A program made the translations under genes and the position numbers. A stretch of 64,000 nt of DNA from Actinomycetes bacterium (GTDB lineage: Bacteria; Actinomycetota; Coriobacteriia; Coriobacteriales; JAEZXW01): the NCBI GenBank assembly GCA_023419515.1, contig JAEZXW010000028.1:9568-73567 (forward strand), read 5' to 3'. Below are positions 25,630 to 34,441 of this stretch, in pieces; the stretch's first letter is position 1; every line of letters begins with the position of its first letter. The notes below the pieces were generated by a model. The model ran no database searches. It saw nothing but the letters and a program-made list of their open reading frames with translations, and had not been told where the DNA came from.

Positions 25630-26547
25630 ATGAGAAGACTGATTACACAAAACCCTGAGTGTCGCGTTACCGATCGCAAGCTCACCCGCATGCGCGAACT
25701 GCAGCTTTTGATCACCGATCACGTTATTGCATTTTGCAAGGCGCACGATATTGAGGTGGTGCTTGATTGGGGGTCGCTGCTCGGCGCGGTGAGGCATCAG
25801 GGCTACATTCCGTGGGATGACGATATCGACCTCAGCATGACGCGCGAGAATTACAATAAGTTCATCGAGCTTTATTCGCAGGCAGATACCAGTCCTTTTG
25901 AGATTCGCTGCCCGGAGGTGTATGCAGGCTGCCCGCAGATTTTTATCAAGGTGGGGCTTAAAGACACCCTGTTTGTGCTCTTGGATTCAACGTCACCCGA
26001 AACATGTGCACAGGTGGCTATCGATATTTTTGTGCTGGATGAGGCGCCTCGCGATCAAAAGGTTTGCAAGAAAGACCTCGTTAGCATCGCGCTCAATCGT
26101 CAGCTATTCATCTCGTCGCAGATGTGGCGAGCAGGCAATTTACAGAGTAGAGCCAAGGCGGCGATCTTTACTCTCGTTCGCATCGTGCTGCATATCGGCA
26201 CAAGCTTTGTTCCGCGCATGAAGTTTTATGAAGCGATACTTAAGCGAGTCGAGCACCTGCGAGAGCTTGCACAGGAGCGCCCCGTATCTGAACGCACCTT
26301 TATTGGGGTGGAAGATCCGATCATCAACTTTAGGCTTGATCCGGCGTGGCTCGGTGATAGAGAGACATTTTCGACGGTTGAGTTTGAGGGTCGTCAGTAT
26401 CCCGCCCCACGTGATGTGCATCAGTGGTTGACTGCTCAGTACGGCGATTACATGACGCCACCTCCACCTGAGAAGCGCTATGGTCACAAGCCCGAGGGCG
26501 TGGTGTTGGGCCCGTGGGAAGATGAGGATCCCAAGAGTTGTTGGTAG
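25630..26547 (+). CDS. LicD-family phosphotransferase, second copy
   Basis: This is a 305-residue protein with the canonical LicD signature: WGSLLGAVRHQGYIPWDDDI starts near residue 47 and places the acidic cluster at 63-67. LicD enzymes transfer a phospho-alcohol (phosphocholine in pneumococcus, ribitol phosphate for mammalian relatives) from a CDP donor onto a glycan. No choline uptake or activation genes are present nearby, while CDP-ribitol synthesis is encoded in the same locus. It starts at ATG 25630 with only a weak ribosome site, 80 bases after the glycosyltransferase. It converges on the third LicD gene. Confidence 0.88.
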   Translation: MRRLITQNPECRVTDRKLTRMRELQLLITDHVIAFCKAHDIEVVLDWGSLLGAVRHQGYIPWDDDIDLSMTRENYNKFIELYSQADTSPFEIRCPEVYAGCPQIFIKVGLKDTLFVLLDSTSPETCAQVAIDIFVLDEAPRDQKVCKKDLVSIALNRQLFISSQMWRAGNLQSRAKAAIFTLVRIVLHIGTSFVPRMKFYEAILKRVEHLRELAQERPVSERTFIGVEDPIINFRLDPAWLGDRETFSTVEFEGRQYPAPRDVHQWLTAQYGDYMTPPPPEKRYGHKPEGVVLGPWEDEDPKSCW

Positions 26548-26700
26548 GGTGGTTTGTAGTTGTGGAGTGGCTGCCGCGAAGCGATCATACGGCGTGACTC
26601 ACGGTCGCGTGTCAGGATGCGCCGATGTCGTGCTGGCAAACCCCTAGCTTTGCCGTCGTCAGGTAATTATTCACCGTGCTTCACAGTCACGCGTCCGAAC

Positions 26701-27618
26701 TTATCGCGAGCCGATAGCGTCTTTGCCCGTCTGAGCCTTAGAAATGGCTCGCAGATGTGGAAACTCTTGATAGTATGGGACATCTGGATTGAATTTAGTG
26801 AGTACGTGATGCGGAACTTGCTGCTCTTGAGGTGGCAGTTTGAGGTAGTCACCAAACGCCATGGAAAGATAGTGGTGATAGCCTTCCATCACGTCGATTA
26901 GCATACCCTCAAACGGCAGTTGAATCGTCCTCTTAAACCACTCGGCATTAAACTCGTTTTGCATGTAGTGAGGGCCTGAGCAGAGCTCAGTGATGTAGTC
27001 ACTTTCATCAAACGGATATTGCGTCATTTTACGCTCAAACCAGCGCGCCAGTTTTAACCGCACTTTGTTTGATGGTACGCAGGCGAGCAGCGCGCGCGAG
27101 CCAAATTCTACGACTTTGCCGTGATTCACAGGAATGAGCTGCGAATAAAAGAGCGAAAAGAGTAAAGCCCAGAGTTTTTGGAGCTTGCGAGCAAACGTCC
27201 CTGGTTTCGCTGAGCCATCGAGGGCGAGGATGTCGAGGGTGATGCACTGCGGCATAACTCGGTGCTGCTGGTAGGGAAGGACAAGCGTCGTCTCTTCATC
27301 TCCGAGCTTGAGCATGAGGTCTCCGGTGAGCATATCGTCGTGGGTGAGGATGAGATTATAGCGGGGATGGCCGTCCTCTCTCCAGATTTGTTGGAGGCGT
27401 TCGTAATCAGGGCGCGGCATAAAAACATCGATATCGTCATCCCACGGGATAAAGCCCTGATGACGCACGGCTCCAATGCATGAGCCTCCACACGCCCAAA
27501 ATCGCAGGTTGTGTTTATGACAGTAGTCAGCAAATACGCGATAGATCTCGAGTGAACACTGCTGCAGCGCCTTGAGTTCGCGGGGAGAAAGCTGGTGGGT
27601 AAGAGCGGATGTATTCAT
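26701..27618 (-). CDS. LicD-family phosphotransferase, third copy
   Basis: This 305-residue protein has CGGSCIGAVRHQGFIPWDDD beginning near residue 43 and the acidic cluster at 60-64. The length and motif closely match the second copy, but the two are on opposite strands and clearly divergent elsewhere, so they are not a recent duplication. The start at 27618 (MNTSALTH) has AAGG upstream; a 13-codon upstream extension has no support. It would decorate the same surface polymer. Substrate (ribitol phosphate, glycerol phosphate or choline phosphate) is not determinable. Confidence 0.88.
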   Translation of the reverse strand: MNTSALTHQLSPRELKALQQCSLEIYRVFADYCHKHNLRFWACGGSCIGAVRHQGFIPWDDDIDVFMPRPDYERLQQIWREDGHPRYNLILTHDDMLTGDLMLKLGDEETTLVLPYQQHRVMPQCITLDILALDGSAKPGTFARKLQKLWALLFSLFYSQLIPVNHGKVVEFGSRALLACVPSNKVRLKLARWFERKMTQYPFDESDYITELCSGPHYMQNEFNAEWFKRTIQLPFEGMLIDVMEGYHHYLSMAFGDYLKLPPQEQQVPHHVLTKFNPDVPYYQEFPHLRAISKAQTGKDAIGSR

Positions 27619-27932
27619 CGGTTGCCTTATCGTGGTCTGAGGCGCAAAGACGCTCATTGATGTGTTGGTCGTTCATGAAAAATTTCTTCTTATGATAAAT
27701 CATGTCGAGATTGAGCAGCATGTGTGAGCAGCATACATGCATATAAAATGCTTGGTTTTTGAGGTGGTTGCCTGAGAGGTGCGGGGTGGAGTGCTAAGCT
27801 TTCGAGAACACAAGGAGTTTGGGTTTGTATGCATTTGAGTTTGCAGGTGCTTTAGTCCGTTGATGCTTTGTGTGGTGGTGATCGTGTTTTTCGCGCGCCG
27901 TATTGATATGGCGTGTTGGAGGTAATGAGGCT
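27619..27932. other. Intergenic region between divergent licD and polymerase-like genes
   Basis: This 314-base divergent spacer must hold promoters for both genes. It is T/G-rich with a short direct repeat GAGCAGCAT, but no clear -35/-10 pair, RNA gene or conserved coding sequence stands out. Open frames on the minus strand here look non-coding. Confidence 0.45.
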
Positions 27933-29621
27933 GTGGCCAATTGTTGCGCAATGTCAGAGCGCTTGAATTTCACCCATCGGTTTCTTGCAAAAGTCTTGGC
28001 AGTGATGCCCGGGGTGTTTGTCGGTATCCTTGGTGTCTACGAGGTCATGGTCGTGCGCAGTATAGTGCAGCCCGTGTTGTTTGGCGCGATTGGCTTTGCG
28101 GCGGTGTTGACGGTAGTGCTCATCATGTTGAACAAGCGGCGGTGTGGCGTGTGGCTTTTGGATGAGGGATGTAAGGAGCCAAGCCGGGCTCATAATCATC
28201 ATGGTGTGCAAGGTGATTCTGGCGCGCTGATCCGCCCTCGGTTTCAGGATCGCTTTCTCAAGCCAACTGTGCTTGGTTGGATGCTCGTTGCTTTTTGTGC
28301 AACGCAGTTTTTGTCGATCTGCATCAACTGGGCATTTGGTTTCTGGCAAAACACCATCGATATGTTGGCACTTTTTGTTCTCACTGGTGTCGGACTAGTG
28401 AGCGCATTTCACAGCGATACCAGGCGACTGATGATCTGGTCGCTCGTGGTTTTTGTTGAGCTCATTGCGCTTTTTTGGACGCTCGTTTCGGTGTGGTGTC
28501 TCGTTACGGGATCATCGGTTTTGGTCTTTGACATAGCGGGCGATGTTGGTCTGCGTATGGGATATTTTCAGCACCGATTTTGGGGTGTTGTCAATCCCAA
28601 TATTCAGGCGGCGGTTGCATTTACTGCGATTGCGTTTTTGCCTGTGATTGCAAGGCTAGTTCGTGAGAGGCGACCTCAGGCAAATCGAGCGCCGATCGCG
28701 GTGCTCTTGGGGTGCTTAGGGTTGTTGCAGCTTGCGACCATTGTTGTGCTGCAGTCACGAGGGCTTTTGCTTAGTTTGACGGTGACGTTGTTTATTGCCG
28801 CCTGGTGTTTGACACCGCGTCATGCGTGGCAGCGAACAGGTACGGCAGTTGTTGCGACCGCTCTTGGCGTTGGTTTGATCAGTGCCGGGTCGTGGTGCTT
28901 TGCGACGTTTCATCCGCTGACAGATCGCCCGTTTGAGGTGTTTGTTCAAAAGTCACTCGTGAGTTACGAGCGAATCGTTGCCGAGACAAACGAGGCAAAC
29001 TGGGCGCTTTCGATTGCAGACATCTCGTCTCAGCAAGAGATAGCCAGCGAACTAGCAACCGATTCAGCCGCCGAGTCTACAGCCGGCTCAGCCGCCGAAT
29101 CGCAGCAATCCAAGGCCACCCAAGCGCAGGTAGAAAGTGACGGCAAGGTTGATGCTCGCCTCTATCATACGACCAGCTCAGGTAGGATTGCGCTCTGGAA
29201 AAACGGACTTGCCATGATTGCTAAGCAGCCTTGGTTTGGCTACGGCATGCGCGGCGCATTTGACCATTTTGACCAGTTCTTTACGCCATATTGGATCGCC
29301 AACTCTGTCATCGGTGGCAACCTGCACAACATGGCGCTGACCGTTGCGCTTAACTCGGGCGTGGTGGGGCTGATGAGCGCTGTGGTCTTGCTCGTCATGA
29401 TCTTGGTGTACTGCGGGCGCGGTTTGCGTCTCGTGGCAAAAGAGGGCGTGGGGAGACATATCATGGTGGCAGTATTTGCCCTTGTGGTGATCGCACTGGT
29501 GATGCTTCAGGCGGTTGAGAGCATGATTTTCTATCGCTTTATGATTGTGGCGCCAATCTTTTGGACGAGCGTGTTTGCACTGGTAGGATCCTTGGTAGCT
29601 CCTCGCAGCGATCAGTCCTAG
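27933..29621 (+). CDS. O-antigen polymerase/ligase-like membrane protein, second copy
   Basis: This is a protein of about 562 residues with ten or more membrane spans and a large outside loop. The loop contains an Ala/Ser/Glu-rich low-complexity stretch (SELATDSAAES...), then SSGRIALWKNGLAMIAKQPW and GYGMRGAFD, which follow the pattern of the O-antigen ligase family. One of the two copies may polymerise and the other ligate or cap. GTG 27933 is chosen because GGAGG lies about 10 bases upstream; TTG 27903 and ATG 27951 are alternatives. It ends the surface-polymer locus. Confidence 0.82.
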   Translation: MANCCAMSERLNFTHRFLAKVLAVMPGVFVGILGVYEVMVVRSIVQPVLFGAIGFAAVLTVVLIMLNKRRCGVWLLDEGCKEPSRAHNHHGVQGDSGALIRPRFQDRFLKPTVLGWMLVAFCATQFLSICINWAFGFWQNTIDMLALFVLTGVGLVSAFHSDTRRLMIWSLVVFVELIALFWTLVSVWCLVTGSSVLVFDIAGDVGLRMGYFQHRFWGVVNPNIQAAVAFTAIAFLPVIARLVRERRPQANRAPIAVLLGCLGLLQLATIVVLQSRGLLLSLTVTLFIAAWCLTPRHAWQRTGTAVVATALGVGLISAGSWCFATFHPLTDRPFEVFVQKSLVSYERIVAETNEANWALSIADISSQQEIASELATDSAAESTAGSAAESQQSKATQAQVESDGKVDARLYHTTSSGRIALWKNGLAMIAKQPWFGYGMRGAFDHFDQFFTPYWIANSVIGGNLHNMALTVALNSGVVGLMSAVVLLVMILVYCGRGLRLVAKEGVGRHIMVAVFALVVIALVMLQAVESMIFYRFMIVAPIFWTSVFALVGSLVAPRSDQS

Positions 29622-29698
29622 TGCAAGCTTTCTATCGCGCAACAACTCCTGTTAAGCCCTCGAATGCAAAGGCGAGCCAGCTAGCTTATTTCATCGCC

Positions 29699-30832
29699 CT
29701 AATCGAGCGTTACTGCAATGCCTTGAGGAACTGCTAACACAACCGCATCGCTCATGATCTTGGCGTGCAACTTGCTGATGTTAAGTAGGGTGCCATCACT
29801 ATTAGCAGGAATTTTTGAGCCACTGCTCGTTTCAATGGAGACTTCAGTGACCCCTGATGCCGTGCTGACCTTTGGGTCAGCCAGGTGGGTGCCGAGCTTA
29901 TATTGCTGCGCGAGCTTAATAAATGCGCGACGTGAGAGCGGGGTGCACCACATAAGATCAAGACCACCATCCGAGATGCTTGCACTCGGGAATGGAGCAT
30001 ATCCGTCACCATAAAAGCCGCTGTTACAAATCGTAAACAAAAGCATGTTGAGGTCGCGATAGTCAGTTTGCTCACCGGTTTTATCGGTAAAACGTACGTT
30101 GATCGTCGTGGGTGCCAGCATCGAAATTCCCCAGAGGGTTGCAGCGTTATAGCAGGCAGAGACCCCGAGCGGTGTCTTTTGCATGAGGGTGTAGGCGCGT
30201 TTTAAGACTTGCGAGTCAAAGCCAAAACCCATGATGTTGAGTGAGATTGCCTGCGAGAGCTGCTCGTCATCACAGGTGAATTTAATGAGATCAAGCTGAT
30301 GAAAACGTACATCGAGTGTGCCTTGGATGATGCGTTCGATGACGCGAGACTTGAGGACTGCATCAGGTGTGTGTGCTGCTTTTTGGTAGAGCTGACGGGC
30401 AAAATCATTGGCAGAACCTACAGGTACAACGCCAAGAGCAGGGCAGAAATCAGCTGGTCTTTCATCCGCACGATGTAAGGCAAGAGCGGTTGCGACCTCG
30501 CCAAGAGTCCCGTCTCCGCCGAGCACCCAGACGATCGGCGTCTGACCTTTAGCTCTATGGCTGTTCGTGTTTCTGCTATCGGCAAGCTTTGCTGTCGCTC
30601 GGCTCTCATCTCCTTTGTGTGCAAGTGCCGCTAAGCTCTCATCAATAATCGCTGCGGCAAACGCCTTGGCATCCTGAGCATTTTGAGTGAGATGGATTGC
30701 GATTTCATCGCTACGTCCTGCGTCGTGCCAAACGCGCTTGATCGTCTGCACGTAGGCGAGAGGCTGACCGCTGCCAGCTTTTGAACTGACGATAAAGTGA
30801 ATAGAAGGGCTGGTGAGAGCAGGTTTTTTCAT
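29699..30832 (-). CDS. Diacylglycerol kinase / YegS-family lipid kinase
   Basis: This 377-residue protein has the DAGK catalytic signature VLGGDGTLGEV near 101-111 and VPVGSANDFAR near 134-144, with an N-terminal NAD-kinase-like fold and a C-terminal beta-sandwich. Such enzymes phosphorylate diacylglycerol or related lipids from the inside of the membrane, recycling lipid released when phosphoglycerol or phosphocholine groups are used. A Ser/Arg-rich insert (about 72-98) lies before the glycine motif. ATG with AGGTGAG upstream. It is followed upstream by a small acidic membrane protein gene in the same direction. Confidence 0.88.
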   Translation of the reverse strand: MKKPALTSPSIHFIVSSKAGSGQPLAYVQTIKRVWHDAGRSDEIAIHLTQNAQDAKAFAAAIIDESLAALAHKGDESRATAKLADSRNTNSHRAKGQTPIVWVLGGDGTLGEVATALALHRADERPADFCPALGVVPVGSANDFARQLYQKAAHTPDAVLKSRVIERIIQGTLDVRFHQLDLIKFTCDDEQLSQAISLNIMGFGFDSQVLKRAYTLMQKTPLGVSACYNAATLWGISMLAPTTINVRFTDKTGEQTDYRDLNMLLFTICNSGFYGDGYAPFPSASISDGGLDLMWCTPLSRRAFIKLAQQYKLGTHLADPKVSTASGVTEVSIETSSGSKIPANSDGTLLNISKLHAKIMSDAVVLAVPQGIAVTLD

Positions 30833-30863
30833 TGGTATTTCTCACCTTCAACTCGGCTAAGAA

Positions 30864-31127
30864 TCAATCCTCATCATCGTCGGCATCATCAAAGAGGCCT
30901 TGATCGGTGTCCTCATCATCCTCATCGTCGTCATCAAACAGGCCACCAAAAAGCCCCTCGTCCTCACCTTCGGTGAGCTGGCCATTTTCGTCGAGTGAGT
31001 GGTCAACATAGAGGTTGTGTGTTTTGCGCTCAGCAATCAGCGCGATGATGGCAAAGAGCGCCATGCCACCCAAAACAAGCGTGTACATGCCGTATTGAGT
31101 TTCAAATAGCCAAGTATAAATTTGCAT
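30864..31127 (-). CDS. Small single-span membrane protein with Asp/Glu-rich tail
   Basis: This is an 87-residue protein. An N-terminal short outside segment is followed by one membrane helix (about 14-33, MYTLVLGGMALFAIIALIA) and a cytosolic tail whose last 35 residues are almost entirely Asp, Glu, Gly and Leu, with two LFDD repeats. AAAGGAG is placed well before the ATG, so it is surely translated. I do not recognise a named family with certainty. It sits 31 bases upstream of the lipid kinase gene and divergent from serS. The acidic tail could bind cations or a basic partner, which is speculation. Confidence 0.72.
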   Translation of the reverse strand: MQIYTWLFETQYGMYTLVLGGMALFAIIALIAERKTHNLYVDHSLDENGQLTEGEDEGLFGGLFDDDDEDDEDTDQGLFDDADDDED

Positions 31128-31201
31128 CGAGGCTCCTTTTTCCGTGGCTTGAGTTTAGTGTGCAGGCCTGAGGCTGTCTATACTCGAACTCATGCATAGG
31201 A

Positions 31202-31207
31202 TATAAT
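31202..31207 (+). promoter_or_regulatory. Probable -10 box of serS
   Basis: A perfect TATAAT lies 41 bases before the serS start. No good -35 is found 16-19 bases upstream, so this is a partial promoter call. No T-box leader is seen. Confidence 0.45.
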
Positions 31208-31247
31208 CCCACGTCAACGATGTAATTCTGTTTATTAAGGGGTAGGT

Positions 31248-32525
31248 ATGCTCGACATCAAGATGGTTCGTGAACATCCCGAGGTACTTGACAAGGCGCA
31301 AGCCAATCGTCAGAGCAGTTGGGATAAGGAGCGCTTTCTTTCGCTTGACGAAAAGCGCCGATCAACCATCGAGCGTCTCGAAAAACTGCAGGCGTTGCGT
31401 AACAGTGCATCCAAAGAGATTGGTGCGCTGATGAGCCAGGGCGAGCATGAAAAAGCCGAGGCAGCCAAGGCAGAAGTGACTCGCAGCAAGCAAGAGATTG
31501 AGAAACTTTCTGTGCTTCGTGCCGAGCTTGAAGATGAGCTTGAGCGCATGATGAGTGAGATCCCCAATATCCCTTCGCCCAATACGCCTGTTGGTGCGAG
31601 CGAGGATGAAAACGTCGAGGTATATCGCCACGGTACGCCGCGAACCTTTGACTTTGAGCACAAAGCTCACTGGGATCTGGGCGTTGACCTTAACATTATT
31701 GACTTTGAGCGAGCAGTCAAGCTAGCGGGTTCTCGATTTGTGCTGCTCGGAGGCCTTGGTGCCCGTCTTGAGCGCGCACTCATCAACTTTATGATCGACA
31801 CCCACCTTGAGAATGGTTTCAAGGAGTGGTGGACGCCGGTTATTGCCAATGGTCAGACCTTGTACAGCACTGGTCAGCTGCCCAAGTTTGAGGAGGATCT
31901 TTTCCACGTTGATCGCGGGCTCTACCTGATCCCGACGGCTGAGGTGACGCTCACGAATATCCACCGTGATGAGACCCTCGAAGCTGCTGAGCTGCCGCTT
32001 CGTTACACCGCATTCACTCCTTGCTTTAGGGAAGAGGCGGGTTCTGCTGGTCGAGACACCCGTGGCCTTATCCGCTTGCATCAGTTTGATAAGGTTGAGA
32101 TGGTTAAGTTTGCGACCCCTGAGACCTCGGATGATGAGCTTGAGAGCATGGTCAAGAGTGCGGGCTCGATCATGGAGAAGCTTGAGTTGCCCTATCGTGT
32201 GTTAGCGCTTTGTACGGGTGACCTTGGTTTTTCTGCACGTCAAACCTTTGACCTTGAGGTGTGGCTACCGAGCTATAACGCCTACAAGGAGATCTCGTCG
32301 TGCTCGAGCTGTGGTGATTTCCAAGCGCGTCGCGCACATATTAAATACCGCGATCCGGATAACTTCAAGGGTAGCCGCTTTGCTCATACGCTCAATGGTT
32401 CTGGCTTGGCGGTTGGTCGTACGATGGCCGCCATCTTGGAAAACCACCAGAATGCCGATGGATCGGTTACAATTCCTGAGGCTTTGCGCCCTTATATGGG
32501 TGGTATCGATGTCATCAAACCATAA
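31248..32525 (+). CDS. serS: Seryl-tRNA synthetase
   Basis: This 425-residue class II synthetase has the N-terminal coiled-coil arm that grips the long variable arm of tRNA-Ser (about 30-105), motif 2 in FREEAGSAGRDTRGL near 263-277, and motif 3 in LNGSGLAVGRTMAAI near 382-396. It charges tRNA-Ser in the cytosol. Length is normal and the ATG follows AAGGGG. It is monocistronic, with its own -10 box and a terminator 120 bases downstream. Confidence 0.97.
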   Translation: MLDIKMVREHPEVLDKAQANRQSSWDKERFLSLDEKRRSTIERLEKLQALRNSASKEIGALMSQGEHEKAEAAKAEVTRSKQEIEKLSVLRAELEDELERMMSEIPNIPSPNTPVGASEDENVEVYRHGTPRTFDFEHKAHWDLGVDLNIIDFERAVKLAGSRFVLLGGLGARLERALINFMIDTHLENGFKEWWTPVIANGQTLYSTGQLPKFEEDLFHVDRGLYLIPTAEVTLTNIHRDETLEAAELPLRYTAFTPCFREEAGSAGRDTRGLIRLHQFDKVEMVKFATPETSDDELESMVKSAGSIMEKLELPYRVLALCTGDLGFSARQTFDLEVWLPSYNAYKEISSCSSCGDFQARRAHIKYRDPDNFKGSRFAHTLNGSGLAVGRTMAAILENHQNADGSVTIPEALRPYMGGIDVIKP

Positions 32526-32646
32526 GTATTTGGTTGAGATTGAAGGTTGTTTGAATCAATAAAATTTCTGGCGAGTATTTGGGTGATTTTGTTCCGCTCA
32601 GTTCAATAAAATCGCTGGTATATCATATTGTTTTACCGATAGCTTG

Positions 32647-32676
32647 AGCGCCGGGAGACCATCTCGGCGCTTTTTA
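32647..32676 (+). terminator. Rho-independent terminator of serS
   Basis: AGCGCCG pairs with CGGCGCT, with a further AG/CT pair beyond a two-base bulge, followed by UUUUUAUUU. It lies between serS and the unknown gene, so that gene needs its own promoter. Confidence 0.88.
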
Positions 32677-32701
32677 TTTACTCAAAAATTCTCTTCAATT
32701 A

Positions 32702-32715
32702 CGAACAATTGTTCG
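32702..32715. promoter_or_regulatory. LexA-like SOS box
   Basis: CGAAC-AATT-GTTCG is a perfect 14-base palindrome matching the Gram-positive/actinobacterial LexA core CGAAC-N4-GTTCG. It lies 50 bases upstream of the unknown 183-residue gene, after the serS terminator, in a position that would cover its promoter. No other copy of this exact motif was noticed in the window. Confidence 0.62.
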
Positions 32716-32764
32716 CTCAATTTTGATAGGATGAAATCCACAATTTTGAGGAGAGGAGAAGATT

Positions 32765-33316
32765 ATGAGCGGGGCAAGTAGCGTAGCAAAAACGGATGAT
32801 GCCAGGCAGACAACAGCAGATGATGTTCGGCAGGTGAGCGGTGTGCAGTCGGTACGAAGTGATCGGCAGGTTCGGGGCGTTCAACAGATACGAGGCAATC
32901 AGCGGACAAGTGGTAATCAGCGAGTAGGCACTGCTCGGCGCCGACTCGATTACCCCAAGGCAAAGCTCGTGCAACAGATGATTTTGGGATGTGAGTCAGA
33001 TCCCGATTCACACCAGATGAGCTTTGCCTGTGTATTTGCCGATCAGTCGCTCTTGGTGTGTCAAGAGCTAGCTGGTGATATGTGTCGTGCTGCGTTTGGA
33101 GCGCAAGAGATTTGTCAGGCGCTGGTAGTGTCTCCTGTTGAGGTACATAAGTTGCGGCAGGCGCTCGGTTGCGACGGCACTCATGATTTGCTTGTCGCTC
33201 TGTATGATCGCTGCGCAGGCCCAGAAGCCTTTTTGCTGGCAGAAGAGATCTTTGATGAGCTGGAAATTGCCTATGCGTGTGATGTCAAGCGTGGCAGGCT
33301 TGCTTGGGCGGGCTAG
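32765..33316 (+). CDS. Unrecognised protein behind a LexA-like box
   Basis: This is a 183-residue cytosolic protein of unknown family. The first 60 residues are low-complexity, rich in Gln, Arg, Ser and Val (repeated RQV/RGV/RGNQR units), and are probably disordered and basic. The remaining 120 residues look folded and acidic, with a SFACVFADQSLLVCQELAGD segment near 81-100 and four or more cysteines. GGAGAGGAG lies just before the ATG, so translation should be efficient. A serS terminator separates it from upstream transcription, and a CGAAC-N4-GTTCG palindrome precedes it, suggesting SOS control. It converges on the phospholipase-like gene with three bases between. Confidence 0.7.
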   Translation: MSGASSVAKTDDARQTTADDVRQVSGVQSVRSDRQVRGVQQIRGNQRTSGNQRVGTARRRLDYPKAKLVQQMILGCESDPDSHQMSFACVFADQSLLVCQELAGDMCRAAFGAQEICQALVVSPVEVHKLRQALGCDGTHDLLVALYDRCAGPEAFLLAEEIFDELEIAYACDVKRGRLAWAG

Positions 33317-33319
33317 CGC

Positions 33320-34267
33320 CTAATCATCAATATCGCAGCGCTCGTCAGCACTGATCTGGCGGCCAGAATAGTTTTTGCCCTTGGTGACCTCGAGCATGTT
33401 TTTGCCGCTTACAAAGGCATAAAAAGCTGTGGGATAGCTTGAGAGCGCGTGATCAAAAAGCTCATAGAACGAGGCAGTGGAGCAAGTCTGCGTAAAGGGG
33501 TTGATCCACTCCTTTTGAGTGGCATTCACGCAGCCCGGATGTGGTTTGACGTGTGGTCGATGCGCAATTGCTTGCATGAGCGAGTGCTTGCGCGTTAGAC
33601 GCTCAATATTGCCAAAGATTCTCTGACGCTTGCCGTTAGCTGTGTCAACGAGTCGATAAATGAGTCGCATGCGCTTAAAGGCGACCTCAAAATCGTGCTG
33701 ATCGAGCTTGATCTCAAAGACGGAGCGAGCAACGAATGCATGCATCTTGCCAGCGATAGCAAGGGTACGAGCTGAAGCGTCGAGCAGCCCGTGAGGATAT
33801 TCTTCGCCGATGCCAGCACCGGGGCGCATGCGCTGCAAGATTGCCATGTCGATATCACTTTCAAGCACGGCATGTAGGGGGCCTTGAGCATCAGCTAGCT
33901 CGTCGTTGGCGCAAGTGAGTGCAAATTGTTGAGCGTAGACAAGGGGGTGACAGGTTCGATCGAGGATGTAGTGACCAAGCAAGCCAAGGGCATATGCCTG
34001 GGCGATCTTTCGCTCGTCGTCGGTAGAAAAGAGGTTGATCGACTCACGATAAGCATCAAATGCTTTACCCATGAGTTCACGGTGTAGTGCCTTGCCAAAT
34101 AAATCGCACGATTGGGCGCGAGCGCCAAAGACACAAAAGAAAAAGGGATCAGGGCCTTGGTTGCCGATGACAAAAGCAGCCTGCTCTTCTTTGGTTGAAA
34201 TACGTTTGCGATCAATGGTGACTAACGCTTCGTGGGCAAAGATGCCGTGCGTTATAATCGCGGGCAT
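33320..34267 (-). CDS. Zinc-dependent phospholipase C-like protein
   Basis: This is a 315-residue protein with the fold signature of zinc-dependent phospholipase C/S1-P1 relatives: ITHGIFAHEAL near 4-14, GNQGPDPFFF near 35-44, and HYILDRTCHPLVY near 98-110, all His/Asp-rich metal ligands. There is no signal peptide, unlike secreted clostridial phospholipases, so the protein is probably cytosolic. GGAGG precedes the ATG. The activity on phospholipids is inferred from family only; many such proteins are simply annotated as domain-containing. Confidence 0.78.
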   Translation of the reverse strand: MPAIITHGIFAHEALVTIDRKRISTKEEQAAFVIGNQGPDPFFFCVFGARAQSCDLFGKALHRELMGKAFDAYRESINLFSTDDERKIAQAYALGLLGHYILDRTCHPLVYAQQFALTCANDELADAQGPLHAVLESDIDMAILQRMRPGAGIGEEYPHGLLDASARTLAIAGKMHAFVARSVFEIKLDQHDFEVAFKRMRLIYRLVDTANGKRQRIFGNIERLTRKHSLMQAIAHRPHVKPHPGCVNATQKEWINPFTQTCSTASFYELFDHALSSYPTAFYAFVSGKNMLEVTKGKNYSGRQISADERCDIDD

Positions 34268-34441
34268 ACTGTCCTCCTTAGTATGGGTATGTAGTAGGCG
34301 TCATGTTACGCGCGCGCCTCATACCACATGGGCATAGTGTAGCGTGTTTTAGGTAGAAACTAAAAGATCGTACGGATCAGCCGATAAGCGGCTGCTAGAC
34401 TATGACAGGCATAATTTTTTCAAGGTCAAAGCTGGTGAGCA

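Noticed and set aside
26548..26700. tRNA or small RNA in the convergent gap between two licD genes
   Set aside because: No acceptor stem, T-loop or promoter pattern; only short chance inverted repeats.
27700..27951. Possible 83-residue minus-strand gene in the divergent spacer
   Set aside because: Low-complexity Thr/Ser/His composition, no ribosome site, and it overlaps the start region of the polymerase-like gene.
34378..34394. Hairpin CAGCCG-ATAAG-CGGCTG followed by a T-run, as a terminator before the Atg22-like gene
   Set aside because: The T-run lies more than 15 bases past the stem, so it does not form an intrinsic terminator.
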